A stretch of 64,000 bases of DNA from Pseudomonas anatoliensis (GCF_017976235.1 NZ_JACVHC010000002.1:620001-684000), one strand, 5' to 3'; positions 21,314 through 31,230 are shown, numbered from the stretch's first letter. Notes: generated from the sequence alone by a model not told the origin. Program-made: numbers and translations.

Positions 21314-21952
21314 ATGCACAAAGAACCTCGTAAGGTCCGTGAGTTTCGTCGCCGCGAGCAAGAAATTCTCGATACCGCGCTCAAGCTGTTCCTCGATCAA
21401 GGTGAAGACAGTGTCACCGTCGAGATGATTGCTGATGCCGTGGGTATCGGCAAAGGCACGATCTACAAACACTTCAAGTCCAAGGCCGAGATCTATCTGC
21501 GCCTGATGCTCGACTACGAGCGCGATTTGAACGAGCTGCTGCATTCGGCCGATGTCGACAAGGACAAGGAAGCACTGTCCCGTGCCTACTTCGAATTCCG
21601 CATGCGCGATCCGCAGCGCTACCGTCTGTTCGATCGTCTCGAAGAGAAGGTGGTCAAGGGCAACCAGGTGCCGGAAATGGTCGAGGAGCTGCACAAGATC
21701 CGTGCCTCGAACTTCGAACGCCTGACCCTGTTGATCAAAGGTCGCATCAGCGAAGGCAAGCTCGAAGACGTGCCGCCGTACTTCCACTACTGCGCATCCT
21801 GGGCGTTGGTGCACGGCGCGGTCGCGCTGTACCACTCACCGTTCTGGAGCAATGTGCTGGAAGATCAGGAAGGTTTCTTCCAGTTCCTGATGGACATCGG
21901 CGTGCGCATGGGCAACAAACGCAAGCGCGACCCGGAAACGCCGAGCAGCTGA
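21314..21952 (+). CDS. TetR/AcrR-family transcriptional regulator
   Basis: The protein has 212 residues. The N-terminal helix-turn-helix (about residues 14-58) is EILDTALKLFLDQG...VEMIADAVGIGKGTIYKHF; the C-terminal ligand domain has no recognisable specificity. It lies next to rgsA as its P. aeruginosa counterpart does. The 5' gap holds the tetR promoter and the divergent rgsA promoter. Target genes cannot be inferred. Confidence 0.9.
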   Translation: MHKEPRKVREFRRREQEILDTALKLFLDQGEDSVTVEMIADAVGIGKGTIYKHFKSKAEIYLRLMLDYERDLNELLHSADVDKDKEALSRAYFEFRMRDPQRYRLFDRLEEKVVKGNQVPEMVEELHKIRASNFERLTLLIKGRISEGKLEDVPPYFHYCASWALVHGAVALYHSPFWSNVLEDQEGFFQFLMDIGVRMGNKRKRDPETPSS

Positions 21953-22089
21953 GCCATTCAGCTGCCTTATTGCGCGATGATTTCGTTACATGGCGCAGTA
22001 CCGCAGGAATATACTCAGGCATAGGGCTTGCTAAAACTTGATTTGTGAGTCAAGTTTTAGCCGCTCGATTTCCTTTCGCCGGAGTGATC

Positions 22090-23058
22090 ATGATCGTTGA
22101 CCGTCAAGGCAGGCGTTTTCGCAATTTGCGGATCAGCCTGACCTCAGCCTGCAATTACGCTTGTACCTACTGCGTGCCCAACGGCAAGCGGTTGGTGGCT
22201 GCGCAGGATGAGCTGTCGGCCGACGCCATGGCGCGCGGCGTGGCGTATCTGATCGAAGCTGCTGGCATCGAGCGTTTGCGCATTACCGGTGGCGAGCCGC
22301 TGGTCAGCCCCAAACTCGAATCGTTCATGACCGCCGTCGGCAAGATGGGGCTGGAAGACATCAGTCTGACCACCAACGGTCAACTCCTCGCCAAGAAACT
22401 CCCGCTGCTGGTGGATGCCGGCCTGCGCCGGATCAACGTTTCTCTCGATACCCTCGACGCCGACGCGTTCCGCAGCATTGCCCGCGGCGGCGATCTGGCC
22501 ACCGTGCTCGACGGTATGGATAAGGCCGCAGCAGCGGGGATGAAGATCAAGGTCAACATGGTGCCGTTGCGCGGGCAGAATCTCGATCAGGTCATGCCGT
22601 TGCTCGACTACTGTCTGGAGCGCGGGTATGAACTGCGCTTTATCGAGCTGATGCGCATGGGCCATCTGGCCAAAGACTCCAATGCCTTCCTGCAACAGTT
22701 TGTCAGTCTTCAACAATTGCTGGAGCTGATCGGTGAGCGTTACGAGTACGCGCAAGCTGATGCCCCTGTCGACGCTACGGCGGTGCGTTACGCGATTGCC
22801 GGGGTGGGTAATTTTGGGGTGATTGCCAATGAAAGCGTGCCTTTCTGCCGAACCTGCTCACGCCTGCGTCTGTCGTCGACCGGTTGGCTGCATGGTTGCC
22901 TGTCGTCGAGCAACCGCCACTACGTCGGCGATTTGCTCGATAAACCGCGTCACCAGGCACTGCCTGCGCTACAGCGCTTGCTGGTCAAGGCCTTGGGCGA
23001 CAAGCAGGAAGTGGCGTTTTCCGGCGGCGCAACCATCATGAAAATCATCGGCGGCTGA
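22090..23058 (+). CDS. moaA: MoaA-like GTP 3',8-cyclase (radical SAM)
   Basis: The protein has 322 residues. ATG 22090 follows CGGAGTGATC; an in-frame start 45 bases upstream is possible. The radical SAM cluster is CNYACTYC (about residues 20-27), the GGEP motif lies in ITGGEPL, the second cluster cysteines are in CRTCSRLRLS and a further Cys in LHGCL, and the chain ends in the double Gly of MoaA. It makes cyclic pyranopterin phosphate with MoaC, which is not encoded nearby. Pseudomonads often carry more than one MoaA, so this may be the paralog outside the moa operon. Confidence 0.88.
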   Translation: MIVDRQGRRFRNLRISLTSACNYACTYCVPNGKRLVAAQDELSADAMARGVAYLIEAAGIERLRITGGEPLVSPKLESFMTAVGKMGLEDISLTTNGQLLAKKLPLLVDAGLRRINVSLDTLDADAFRSIARGGDLATVLDGMDKAAAAGMKIKVNMVPLRGQNLDQVMPLLDYCLERGYELRFIELMRMGHLAKDSNAFLQQFVSLQQLLELIGERYEYAQADAPVDATAVRYAIAGVGNFGVIANESVPFCRTCSRLRLSSTGWLHGCLSSSNRHYVGDLLDKPRHQALPALQRLLVKALGDKQEVAFSGGATIMKIIGG

Positions 23059-23182
23059 CATATCCAATCGCTAGCCTGCTAGCGATGACAACCTATAAAG
23101 TCACGACTTCTTCGAGCTGGCGCAAAAGCTGCATCCAACGCCCATTCGCCGGTTTTCCGTCACCGGCCTCTGGAGGAATAGG

Positions 23183-23788
23183 ATGCGTAGCCTGGTTTTG
23201 CTGCTGGCCATTTTGGCGCTTGGCGGCTGTATGACTGTCAGCGATATGGCCGAAGGCACTCGCTATCAGATGAGCGACGCGGGGCTGCTGGATCACAGCG
23301 ACAGCCGCCGCGTGAACAACTTCCGCATTCAGCCGGACTCATTCATCTACATCGCCCAGGGCGCATTTGCGCCGCCGGGTGGTTCGTATCCGCGGCCGAA
23401 CGTGGTCGCTGAGGAAGCGTTCAAAGGCTTTATCGAATACTTCCCGATGGTTCGCCGCGCCCGCGCGCCGGCAGGCCTCGATCAGGCAATGGGCGAAGCC
23501 CGTGACGCCGGTGCGCATTACCTGCTCTACACCCGATTCGCCAAGGCTGACGACCGCATCGGCAACTCTGATGAGTGGCTGGATGAGGAGGCTGTGGATC
23601 GCCTCGGTATTGACGGCGGCGTGATTCAGATCATGTTGATCGAGACCAGCACCCAGTATTTGATTGATACTGCACGGATCAAGAGTCGTGGCGGTTTACT
23701 GACGTTCCACGACAGCAAACCCGAAGACCTGATCGGCCCACCGCTGGCGCAATACGCGCGTAGCCTGTTGGGGATCGGCAACCAGTAA
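23183..23788 (+). CDS. DUF4823-type lipoprotein
   Basis: The protein has 201 residues with a lipoprotein signal, LVLLLAILALGGC, cleaved before Cys 15. The mature part is about 185 residues of alpha/beta character resembling the DUF4823 family of Pseudomonas outer-membrane or periplasmic lipoproteins; no catalytic motif is visible. It starts after GGAGGAATAGG and is 16 bases before the DUF1285 gene, so the two are probably co-transcribed. Function unknown. Confidence 0.82.
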   Translation: MRSLVLLLAILALGGCMTVSDMAEGTRYQMSDAGLLDHSDSRRVNNFRIQPDSFIYIAQGAFAPPGGSYPRPNVVAEEAFKGFIEYFPMVRRARAPAGLDQAMGEARDAGAHYLLYTRFAKADDRIGNSDEWLDEEAVDRLGIDGGVIQIMLIETSTQYLIDTARIKSRGGLLTFHDSKPEDLIGPPLAQYARSLLGIGNQ

Positions 23789-23804
23789 TTTCAAGGAGTA
23801 CGCC

Positions 23805-24365
23805 ATGAGTGGCCCGCAAAAAGCCAATGACCTGTTGGGACAAATCCCCAAAACCAAAGGCCTGCCGCCGGTGCACTTGTGGAACCCGGACTTCTGCGGC
23901 GACATCGACATGCGCATCGCCCGGGACGGCACCTGGTATTACCTGGGCACGCCGATCGGGCGCAAGCCGATGGTCAAGCTGTTCTCCACGATCATCCGCC
24001 GCGACGGCGATGATTATTTTTTGATTACGCCGGTCGAGAAGGTCGGGATCAAGGTCGACGACGCGCCGTTCGTGGCGATTGCCGTGGAGGTTGAAGGCGA
24101 GGGTGAGGCGCAGGTGCTGCGCTTTACCACCAATGTCGACGAAACTGCCGAAGCCGGGCCAGAGCATCCGATTCGAGTTGAGATCGATCCGGTCACTCAA
24201 GAGCCTGCACCGTACGTGCATATGCGCACCAACCTTGAAGCGTTGATTCATCGCAACGTGTTCTACCAGATGGTTGAACTGGCTGTCAGTCGCGAAATCG
24301 ACGGCCAGCGCTGGCTTGGTGTGTGGAGTGGCGGCGAGTTCTTCCGTATCGGCCTCGAACCTTAA
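23805..24365 (+). CDS. DUF1285 domain protein
   Basis: The protein has 186 residues, cytoplasmic, with the DUF1285 pattern: VHLWNPDFCGDIDMRI, GTWYYLGTPIGRKPMVKLFS, and YFLITPVEKVGI. Function is not established for the family. The stop codon lies at the edge of a REP hairpin that ends in a T-run and could terminate the transcript. Confidence 0.85.
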   Translation: MSGPQKANDLLGQIPKTKGLPPVHLWNPDFCGDIDMRIARDGTWYYLGTPIGRKPMVKLFSTIIRRDGDDYFLITPVEKVGIKVDDAPFVAIAVEVEGEGEAQVLRFTTNVDETAEAGPEHPIRVEIDPVTQEPAPYVHMRTNLEALIHRNVFYQMVELAVSREIDGQRWLGVWSGGEFFRIGLEP

Positions 24366-24440
24366 AAGATCGCAGCCTTCGGCAACTCCTACATGGAAAT
24401 GCGTTCCCTGTAGGAGCTGCCGAAGGCTGCGATCTTTTTT
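24363..24440. repeat. REP/REPIN, family A, compact pair acting as a possible terminator
   Basis: Arms 24363-24394 and about 24409-24440 are separated by only ~15 bases, and the right arm runs into seven T. It overlaps the stop of the DUF1285 gene. Confidence 0.88.
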
Positions 24441-24445
24441 TGTCG

Positions 24446-24475
24446 TTGACACCCAATCATATGATCATTAGCTTG
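24446..24475 (+). promoter_or_regulatory. Promoter and palindromic operator of the FCD GntR gene
   Basis: TTGACA (24446-24451) is followed by two overlapping 8-bp palindromes, TCATATGA (24457-24464) and ATGATCAT (24461-24468), in the -35/-10 spacer. The -10 (TAGCTT, 24469-24474) is weak. A related TCATAcGAT box precedes araF, suggesting the GntR protein binds both. Confidence 0.5.
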
Positions 24476-24506
24476 GTCACCCATTGTGATCCGCTTTGAG
24501 GTGTTC

Positions 24507-25223
24507 ATGTCCAGCAGCTTTCATGCATCAACGGTTGACTGGCTGGGCAGCTGGATTGCCGCTGGCCAGGTAAAACCGGGGCAGACCATCAAGGTCGAGG
24601 CGGATCTGGGCGAGCAGCTCGGCGTCAGCCGCACCGTCATCCGCGAAGCGATCAAAACCCTCGTTGCCAAAGGCATGCTTGAAGTCGGGCCGAAGGTCGG
24701 CACCCGCGTGTTGCCGGTGCGCCGCTGGAACCTGTTCGATCCGCAGGTCGTCGGTTGGCTGTCACGCAATGGTCTGCCGGAAAACTTCGTCGATGACTTG
24801 CTCGACCTGCGCCGCACCATTGAACCGATGGCCGTGCGCTGGGCCTGCGAACGGGCGACGCTGGAGCAGATCGACGCCGTGCAACTGGCCTACAACGCCC
24901 TCGAGCGCGCGGTAGACAGCGGCGGCGATTACAACCGTGCCGATCAGGCCTTCCACGAATGCATCCTTGCCGCCAGCCATAATCAGTTCATCGAACAAAT
25001 GGTCCCGGCGCTGGGCGCGTTGCTGGCAGTCTCGTTCGAAGTATCAGCGGCCGATCCGGATGAACTGCGCCGCACCTTGCCGATTCACAAAGACATGGCC
25101 GACGCCATCGCCGCTCGCGATTCTGCGCGAGGTGTGTGGGCCTGCATGACCCTGATCGACAACGCAGACCTGGCGATCAAACGGTTTTACCCGAAAGTCA
25201 TGGCCGACAAAAAGGCCGGCTGA
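24507..25223 (+). CDS. FadR/GntR-family (FCD) transcriptional regulator of the sugar genes
   Basis: The protein has 238 residues. ATG 24507 is preceded by TTTGAGGTG. An N-terminal winged helix (EADLGEQLGVSRTVIREAIKTL) is followed by a helical FCD ligand domain with the metal-binding Asp/His pattern (DLRRTIEP, AFHECILAAS, IHKDM). Similar regulators such as DgoR respond to sugar acids. It is the first gene before the lactonase, dehydrogenase and AraFGH importer, so control of galactose or arabinose use is likely. Confidence 0.88.
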   Translation: MSSSFHASTVDWLGSWIAAGQVKPGQTIKVEADLGEQLGVSRTVIREAIKTLVAKGMLEVGPKVGTRVLPVRRWNLFDPQVVGWLSRNGLPENFVDDLLDLRRTIEPMAVRWACERATLEQIDAVQLAYNALERAVDSGGDYNRADQAFHECILAASHNQFIEQMVPALGALLAVSFEVSAADPDELRRTLPIHKDMADAIAARDSARGVWACMTLIDNADLAIKRFYPKVMADKKAG

Positions 25224-25238
25224 AAACACATGTCCCAT

Positions 25239-25327
25239 TGTAGGAGTGAGCCTGCTCGCGATAGCGGTAGATCAGTGACTTTAATTTCAACTGACACGGT
25301 CCCATCGCGAGCAGGCTCACTCCTACA
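25239..25327. repeat. REP/REPIN, family B, inverted pair
   Basis: TGTAGGAGTGAGCCTGCTCG units at about 25239-25263 and 25303-25327 face each other. The element sits inside the presumed operon, between the GntR and lactonase genes. Confidence 0.9.
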
Positions 25328-25354
25328 GATAAAAACAATAACGAAGGAGTCGAT

Positions 25355-26230
25355 ATGACCTGGACCGCACTGACCCAACACCGCGCCCAACTCGGTGAAG
25401 GCCCGTTCTGGGACGCGCCGACCCAGGCGCTGTACTGGGTCGATATCGCCGGCCAACAAGCCCTGCGCCTGATCGACCAAAACGTGCAGATCTGGCAAAT
25501 GCCCGAGCACGTTTCCGCGTTCATCCCCTGCGCCAGCGGCGATGCGCTGGTCACCCTGAGCAGTGGCGTCTATCGCCTTGACCTCGACTCCCCGGGACTT
25601 GAACCGCGCCTGACGCTGTTCTGCGTCGCCGACCCGCAACCCGGCAATCGACCCAACGAAGCCCGCTGCGACGGGCAAGGCCGACTGTGGCTCAGCACCA
25701 TGCAAAACAACATCGGCGAGCAGGGCGAAGATCTGCCGATCGTCCGGCGTTCCGGGGCCCTGTTCCGTATCGATCCCGACAAACGCGTCACGCCGTTGCT
25801 GCGCAACCTGGGGATTCCCAACACGCTGCTGTGGAGCGACGACGGCACCCGGGTGTTGTTCGGCGACAGCATGGACGCCACGTTGTACAGCTACTTCATC
25901 CACACCGACGGCAACCTCGACACCGCCAACATCTGGTACGGCCCCGACCAACATGGCGGTCCTGACGGTTCGGCGATGGATGCCGAAGGCTATGTGTGGA
26001 ACGCCCGTTGGGACGGCAGCTGTCTTTTGCGACTGTCGCCGGATGGCAAGGTCGACCGCAAAATCGATCTGCCGATCAGTCGCCCGACCAGTTGCGTGTT
26101 CGGCGGCGAGGACCTGAAAACCCTGTACATCACCAGCGCCATGAGTCCTCACAACCATCCGCTGGACGGCGCGGTACTGTCGATGCGGGTTGATGTTGCA
26201 GGAAAGCTCTGTACGCGTTTCGCTGGTTAA
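25355..26230 (+). CDS. SMP-30/gluconolactonase-family sugar lactonase
   Basis: The protein has 291 residues, a six-bladed propeller of the SMP-30/regucalcin type. Metal-ligand motifs are LGEGPFWD at the N-terminus, RPNEARCDGQGRLWLSTM (Asn/Asp region), PNTLLWSDDGT and DSMDATL. It opens the lactone made by the neighbouring dehydrogenase to galactonate (or arabinonate). AAGGAG precedes the start. It is probably co-transcribed with the GntR gene across the REP element. Confidence 0.88.
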   Translation: MTWTALTQHRAQLGEGPFWDAPTQALYWVDIAGQQALRLIDQNVQIWQMPEHVSAFIPCASGDALVTLSSGVYRLDLDSPGLEPRLTLFCVADPQPGNRPNEARCDGQGRLWLSTMQNNIGEQGEDLPIVRRSGALFRIDPDKRVTPLLRNLGIPNTLLWSDDGTRVLFGDSMDATLYSYFIHTDGNLDTANIWYGPDQHGGPDGSAMDAEGYVWNARWDGSCLLRLSPDGKVDRKIDLPISRPTSCVFGGEDLKTLYITSAMSPHNHPLDGAVLSMRVDVAGKLCTRFAG

Positions 26231-26231
26231 A

Positions 26232-26290
26232 TCCCAAAATATGGGATGCAAAATTATATATTGAGATTATTTGGCGGTCGGGTTTATAGT
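26232..26290 (+). promoter_or_regulatory. Promoter with TCCCA-n5-TGGGA operator before the SDR gene
   Basis: The palindrome TCCCA-AAATA-TGGGA (26232-26246) is followed by TTGAGA (26261-26266), 18 bases, and TATAGT (26285-26290). The same layout occurs at 42146-42204 before dgoK. The IclR regulator encoded at 46610 is the obvious candidate to bind both. Confidence 0.75.
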
Positions 26291-26344
26291 CGGCTCCAGC
26301 AGTAACACGCACTCACACTTAAAAAGAACAAAACAGGTGAAGTG

Positions 26345-26497
26345 ATGCAGCGAATTTCCATCGCACTCCCACGCGGAGTCCGTGCCACGCAACGGTTCAA
26401 TGCCGTCAGTGGCGCCTGCCTGTTCAGTTCTAAACGCTCTCCAGACCGGACATCGTCAGATGCCCGGTTTTTTTGCGCTTGCGAACAGGAGTCCTGA
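26345..26497 (+). other. Short leader ORF (50 codons) upstream of the SDR gene
   Basis: ATG 26345 follows CAGGTGAAGTG and the frame runs 50 codons to TGA 26495-26497, four bases before the SDR ATG. The ribosome-site region matches that of dgoK (CAGGTGAAGCG). The peptide resembles no known protein to me and the frame reads through a terminator hairpin. It may be a leader peptide or a by-product of promoter duplication. Confidence 0.35.
26445..26474 (+). terminator. Terminator-like hairpin in the SDR leader (possible attenuator)
   Basis: The stem ACCGG-a-CATC, loop GTCA, GATG-c-CCGGT is followed by seven T (26468-26474). It lies downstream of the promoter at 26261-26290 and 26 bases before the SDR start, so transcripts must read through it to express the gene. 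Confidence 0.7.
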
Positions 26498-26500
26498 GCC

Positions 26501-27319
26501 ATGGCTGAACCTCTTTCCCTGCCGCCGGTGCCAGCACCGCCGAAGGGCGAGCGCCTGAAAAACAAGGTTGTGCTGCTCACCGGTGCCGCTCAGGGCATCG
26601 GTGAAGCCATCGTCGCTGCTTTCGCTTCGCAGCAAGCCAAGCTGCTGATCAGTGATATCCAGGCCGAAAAAGTCGAGAAGGTTGCCGCCCATTGGCGCGA
26701 GCAAGGCTTTGACGTTCAGGCGATCAAGGCTGATGTGTCGCGCCAGGATGATCTGCACGCCATGGCCAAACGCGCCGTTGAACTGCACGGGCGCATCGAC
26801 GTGCTGGTCAACTGCGCCGGGGTCAATGTGTTCCGCGATCCGCTGGAGATGACCGAAGAGGACTGGCGTCGTTGCTTCGCCATCGACCTCGACGGCGCGT
26901 GGTACGGCTGCAAAGCGGTCCTGCCGCAAATGATCGAGCAGGGCATCGGCAGCATCATCAACATTGCCTCGACCCATTCTTCGCACATTATTCCCGGCTG
27001 TTTCCCGTACCCGGTAGCCAAGCACGGGTTGCTGGGACTGACCCGCGCACTCGGTATCGAATACGCAGCGAAGGGCATTCGCGTCAACGCCATCGCACCG
27101 GGCTACATCGAAACGCAACTGAACGTCGATTACTGGAATGGTTTCGCCGACCCGCATGCCGAGCGTCAACGTGCCCTCGACCTGCACCCGCCCAAACGCA
27201 TTGGTCAGCCGCTTGAAGTGGCGATGACGGCGGTGTTCCTGGCCAGCGATGAAGCGCCATTCATCAATGCTTCGTGCATCACCATCGATGGTGGCCGCTC
27301 GGTGATGTACCACGACTGA
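26501..27319 (+). CDS. SDR-family sugar 1-dehydrogenase (galactose/arabinose type)
   Basis: The protein has 272 residues. A proline-rich extension of about 20 residues precedes the Rossmann fold. The motifs are LTGAAQGIGEAI (about 28-38), NCAGVNVF and catalytic Ser/Tyr/Lys in ASTHSSH and YPVAKHG, with a GGRSVMYHD tail. By context it oxidises galactose (or L-arabinose) to the lactone that the SMP-30 enzyme hydrolyses, the first step of the De Ley-Doudoroff route. Start follows CAGGAGTCCTGAGCC. It has its own promoter and a terminator-bearing leader. Confidence 0.82.
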   Translation: MAEPLSLPPVPAPPKGERLKNKVVLLTGAAQGIGEAIVAAFASQQAKLLISDIQAEKVEKVAAHWREQGFDVQAIKADVSRQDDLHAMAKRAVELHGRIDVLVNCAGVNVFRDPLEMTEEDWRRCFAIDLDGAWYGCKAVLPQMIEQGIGSIINIASTHSSHIIPGCFPYPVAKHGLLGLTRALGIEYAAKGIRVNAIAPGYIETQLNVDYWNGFADPHAERQRALDLHPPKRIGQPLEVAMTAVFLASDEAPFINASCITIDGGRSVMYHD

Positions 27320-27362
27320 TCGATCGGATTCCACGCGAAGAAATCCGCCTGAAATCCAATCA

Positions 27363-27375
27363 TCATACGATATGA
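27363..27375 (+). promoter_or_regulatory. Candidate FCD-GntR operator before araF
   Basis: The 13-base palindrome TCATA-CGA-TATGA has perfect arms, 80 bases before the araF ATG. Its TCATAyGAT half is shared with the spacer palindrome of the GntR promoter at 24457. Confidence 0.5.
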
Positions 27376-27454
27376 CTATTTTCAACAGGCTTTGCAGGAA
27401 CGTGCTTTACCGCTTTTCAAACATTGCTCAAAAAAAATAACAAGGAGTCAGCTT

Positions 27455-28459
27455 ATGAAACGTCGTTTCGGGATTCGTACCCTGTGCAGTGCCGCGCTCG
27501 CGGTCACCGCGTTCAGCCTGAGCAGTTCGCTGCTCGCCGCCGATGCGGTGAAGATCGGTTTCCTGGTCAAGCAGGCCGAGGAGCCGTGGTTCCAGACCGA
27601 GTGGGCTTTCGCCGAGAAAGCCGCCAAGGACAGGGGTTTTGAACTGATCAAGATCGCCGTCCCGGATGGCGAAAAAACCCTGTCGGCCATCGACAGCCTC
27701 GCCGCCAACGGTGCCAAGGGCTTTGTGATCTGCCCGCCGGACGTGTCGCTCGGCCCGGCGATCATGGCCAAAGCCAAACTCAATGACCTCAAGGTGATTG
27801 CCGTCGACGACCGTTTTGTCGACGCCAACGGCAAGTTCATGGAGGACGTGCCGTACCTCGGCATGGCCGCGTTTGAAGTCGGTCAGAAGCAGGGCGCCGC
27901 GATGGTCGCCGAAGCGAAAAAACGCAACTGGGACTGGAAAGACACCTACGCGGTCGTCAACACCTACAACGAACTCGACACTGGCAAGAAGCGCACAGAC
28001 GGCTCGGTCAAATCCCTCGAAGACGCCGGCATGCCGAAGGATCACATCCTCTTCGCCGCACTGAAAACCCTCGATGTGCCAGGCAGCATGGATGCCACCA
28101 ACTCGGCGTTGGTGAAACTGCCGAGCGCGGCGAAGAACCTGATCATTGGCGGCATGAACGACAACACCGTGCTCGGCGGCGTCCGCGCCACAGAAGCCGC
28201 CGGGTTCGCCGCGGCCAACGTGATCGGCATCGGCATCAACGGCACCGACGCCATCGGCGAACTGAAAAAGCCTAACAGCGGCTTCTTCGGTTCGATGCTG
28301 CCGAGCCCGCACATCGAAGGCTACAAGACCGCCGAGATGATGTACGAGTGGGTCACCACCGGCAAAGAGCCGCCGAAATACACCGCCATGGACGACGTCA
28401 CCCTGATCACCCGCGAGAACTTCAAGCAAGAGCTGGAAAAAATCGGCTTGTGGAACTGA
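27455..28459 (+). CDS. araF: Periplasmic sugar-binding protein of an AraFGH-type ABC importer
   Basis: The protein has 334 residues. A Sec signal peptide (to about residue 30, SSSLLAADAVK) precedes a type I periplasmic-binding fold; the sequence VKIGFLVKQAEEPWFQTEW and NTYNELDTGKKRTDG follow the AraF pattern. ATG follows CAAGGAG. It feeds L-arabinose and probably galactose to AraG/AraH. A strong hairpin after the stop may raise its level above that of the other subunits. Confidence 0.9.
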   Translation: MKRRFGIRTLCSAALAVTAFSLSSSLLAADAVKIGFLVKQAEEPWFQTEWAFAEKAAKDRGFELIKIAVPDGEKTLSAIDSLAANGAKGFVICPPDVSLGPAIMAKAKLNDLKVIAVDDRFVDANGKFMEDVPYLGMAAFEVGQKQGAAMVAEAKKRNWDWKDTYAVVNTYNELDTGKKRTDGSVKSLEDAGMPKDHILFAALKTLDVPGSMDATNSALVKLPSAAKNLIIGGMNDNTVLGGVRATEAAGFAAANVIGIGINGTDAIGELKKPNSGFFGSMLPSPHIEGYKTAEMMYEWVTTGKEPPKYTAMDDVTLITRENFKQELEKIGLWN

Positions 28460-28466
28460 CGTAGCG

Positions 28467-28490
28467 ACGGCCCGGGCAACCGGGCCGTTT
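28467..28490 (+). terminator. GCAA-tetraloop hairpin between araF and araG
   Basis: A perfect 9-bp stem ACGGCCCGG / CCGGGCCGT closes on GCAA and is followed by only TTT. It is more likely a 3'-end stabiliser or partial terminator for araF mRNA than a full stop. Confidence 0.7.
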
Positions 28491-28514
28491 GAACGGTGTG
28501 AAGAGGTGGCTTAA

Positions 28515-30059
<1,545 letters not shown>

Positions 30060-30068
30060 GAGGTGACT

Positions 30069-31040
30069 ATGATGACAACCCAAAACGAAACCCTGCCGAA
30101 AGAGCGCAAACCTTTGGACATGCGCCGCTTCCTCGATGACTGGGTCATGCTGCTGGCGGCCGTGGGCATTTTTGTTGCCTGCACCTTGCTGATCGACAAC
30201 TTCCTTTCGCCGCTGAACATGCGCGGGTTGGGCCTGGCGATTTCCACCACCGGCATCGCCGCCTGCACCATGTTGTATTGCCTGGCGTCGGGGCACTTCG
30301 ACTTGTCGGTGGGCTCGGTGATTGCCTGCGCCGGGGTGGTGGCGGCGGTGGTGATGCGCGACACCGACAGCGTATTCCTTGGCGTCGGTGCGGCGCTGGT
30401 GATGGGCCTGATTGTCGGCCTGATCAACGGGATTGTGATCGCCAAGTTGCGCGTCAATGCGTTGATCACGACGCTGGCGACTATGCAGATCGTCCGTGGT
30501 CTGGCGTACATTTTTGCCAACGGCAAAGCGGTGGGCGTGTCGCAGGAATCGTTCTTCGTGTTCGGCAACGGCCAGTTGTTCGGCGTGCCGGTACCGATCC
30601 TGATCACCATCGTCTGCTTCCTGTTTTTCGGCTGGCTGCTGAATTACACCACCTACGGGCGCAACACCATGGCCATCGGCGGCAACCAGGAAGCGGCGTT
30701 GTTGGCCGGGGTCAACGTTGATCGCACCAAGATCATCATCTTCGCCGTGCACGGTGTGATCGGTGCGCTGGCCGGGGTGATTCTGGCATCGCGCATGACT
30801 TCCGGGCAGCCGATGATTGGTCAGGGTTTCGAGCTGACAGTGATTTCCGCGTGCGTGCTGGGCGGGGTGTCGCTGAGCGGCGGGATCGGCATGATTCGGC
30901 ATGTGATTGCCGGGGTGTTGATTCTGGCGATCATCGAAAATGCGATGAACCTGAAGAACATCGATACGTTTTATCAGTATGTGATTCGGGGATCGATTTT
31001 GTTGTTGGCTGTGGTTATCGATCGTTTGAAACAACGGTAA
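30069..31040 (+). CDS. araH: Sugar ABC importer permease AraH
   Basis: The protein has 323 residues; ATG 30069 follows GAGAGGTGACT (ATG 30072 is the near alternative). About eight to ten membrane segments of the RbsC/AraH family are seen, with the conserved DLSVGSV loop and GGVSLSGG near the C-terminus. It forms the channel of the importer and ends the operon before a REP element. Confidence 0.92.
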   Translation: MMTTQNETLPKERKPLDMRRFLDDWVMLLAAVGIFVACTLLIDNFLSPLNMRGLGLAISTTGIAACTMLYCLASGHFDLSVGSVIACAGVVAAVVMRDTDSVFLGVGAALVMGLIVGLINGIVIAKLRVNALITTLATMQIVRGLAYIFANGKAVGVSQESFFVFGNGQLFGVPVPILITIVCFLFFGWLLNYTTYGRNTMAIGGNQEAALLAGVNVDRTKIIIFAVHGVIGALAGVILASRMTSGQPMIGQGFELTVISACVLGGVSLSGGIGMIRHVIAGVLILAIIENAMNLKNIDTFYQYVIRGSILLLAVVIDRLKQR

Positions 31041-31056
31041 ACCGTATTCCGCTCTA

Positions 31057-31146
31057 TGTAGGAGTGAGCCTGCTCGCGATTGCGTTCTTTGAGACACATT
31101 GTTCTTGAATGTGTCGACGTCATCGCGAGCAGGCTCACTCCTACAG
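31057..31146. repeat. REP/REPIN, family B, inverted pair
   Basis: The arms are 31057-31080 and 31122-31146. The spacer contains its own small inverted repeat, GACACATT / AATGTGTC (about 31092-31115). Confidence 0.9.
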
Positions 31147-31230
31147 GGGAGCGCATCAACTGCCCGCCTTCCGTCATCTTCCTTAAATATTTCTTGCCCG
31201 CCACCGACCGTTTCGGTTATCACTTTGTAC

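Noticed and set aside
26284..26580. 98-codon minus-strand frame across the SDR leader
   Set aside because: It is antisense to the promoter leader and the SDR 5' end and lacks a ribosome site.
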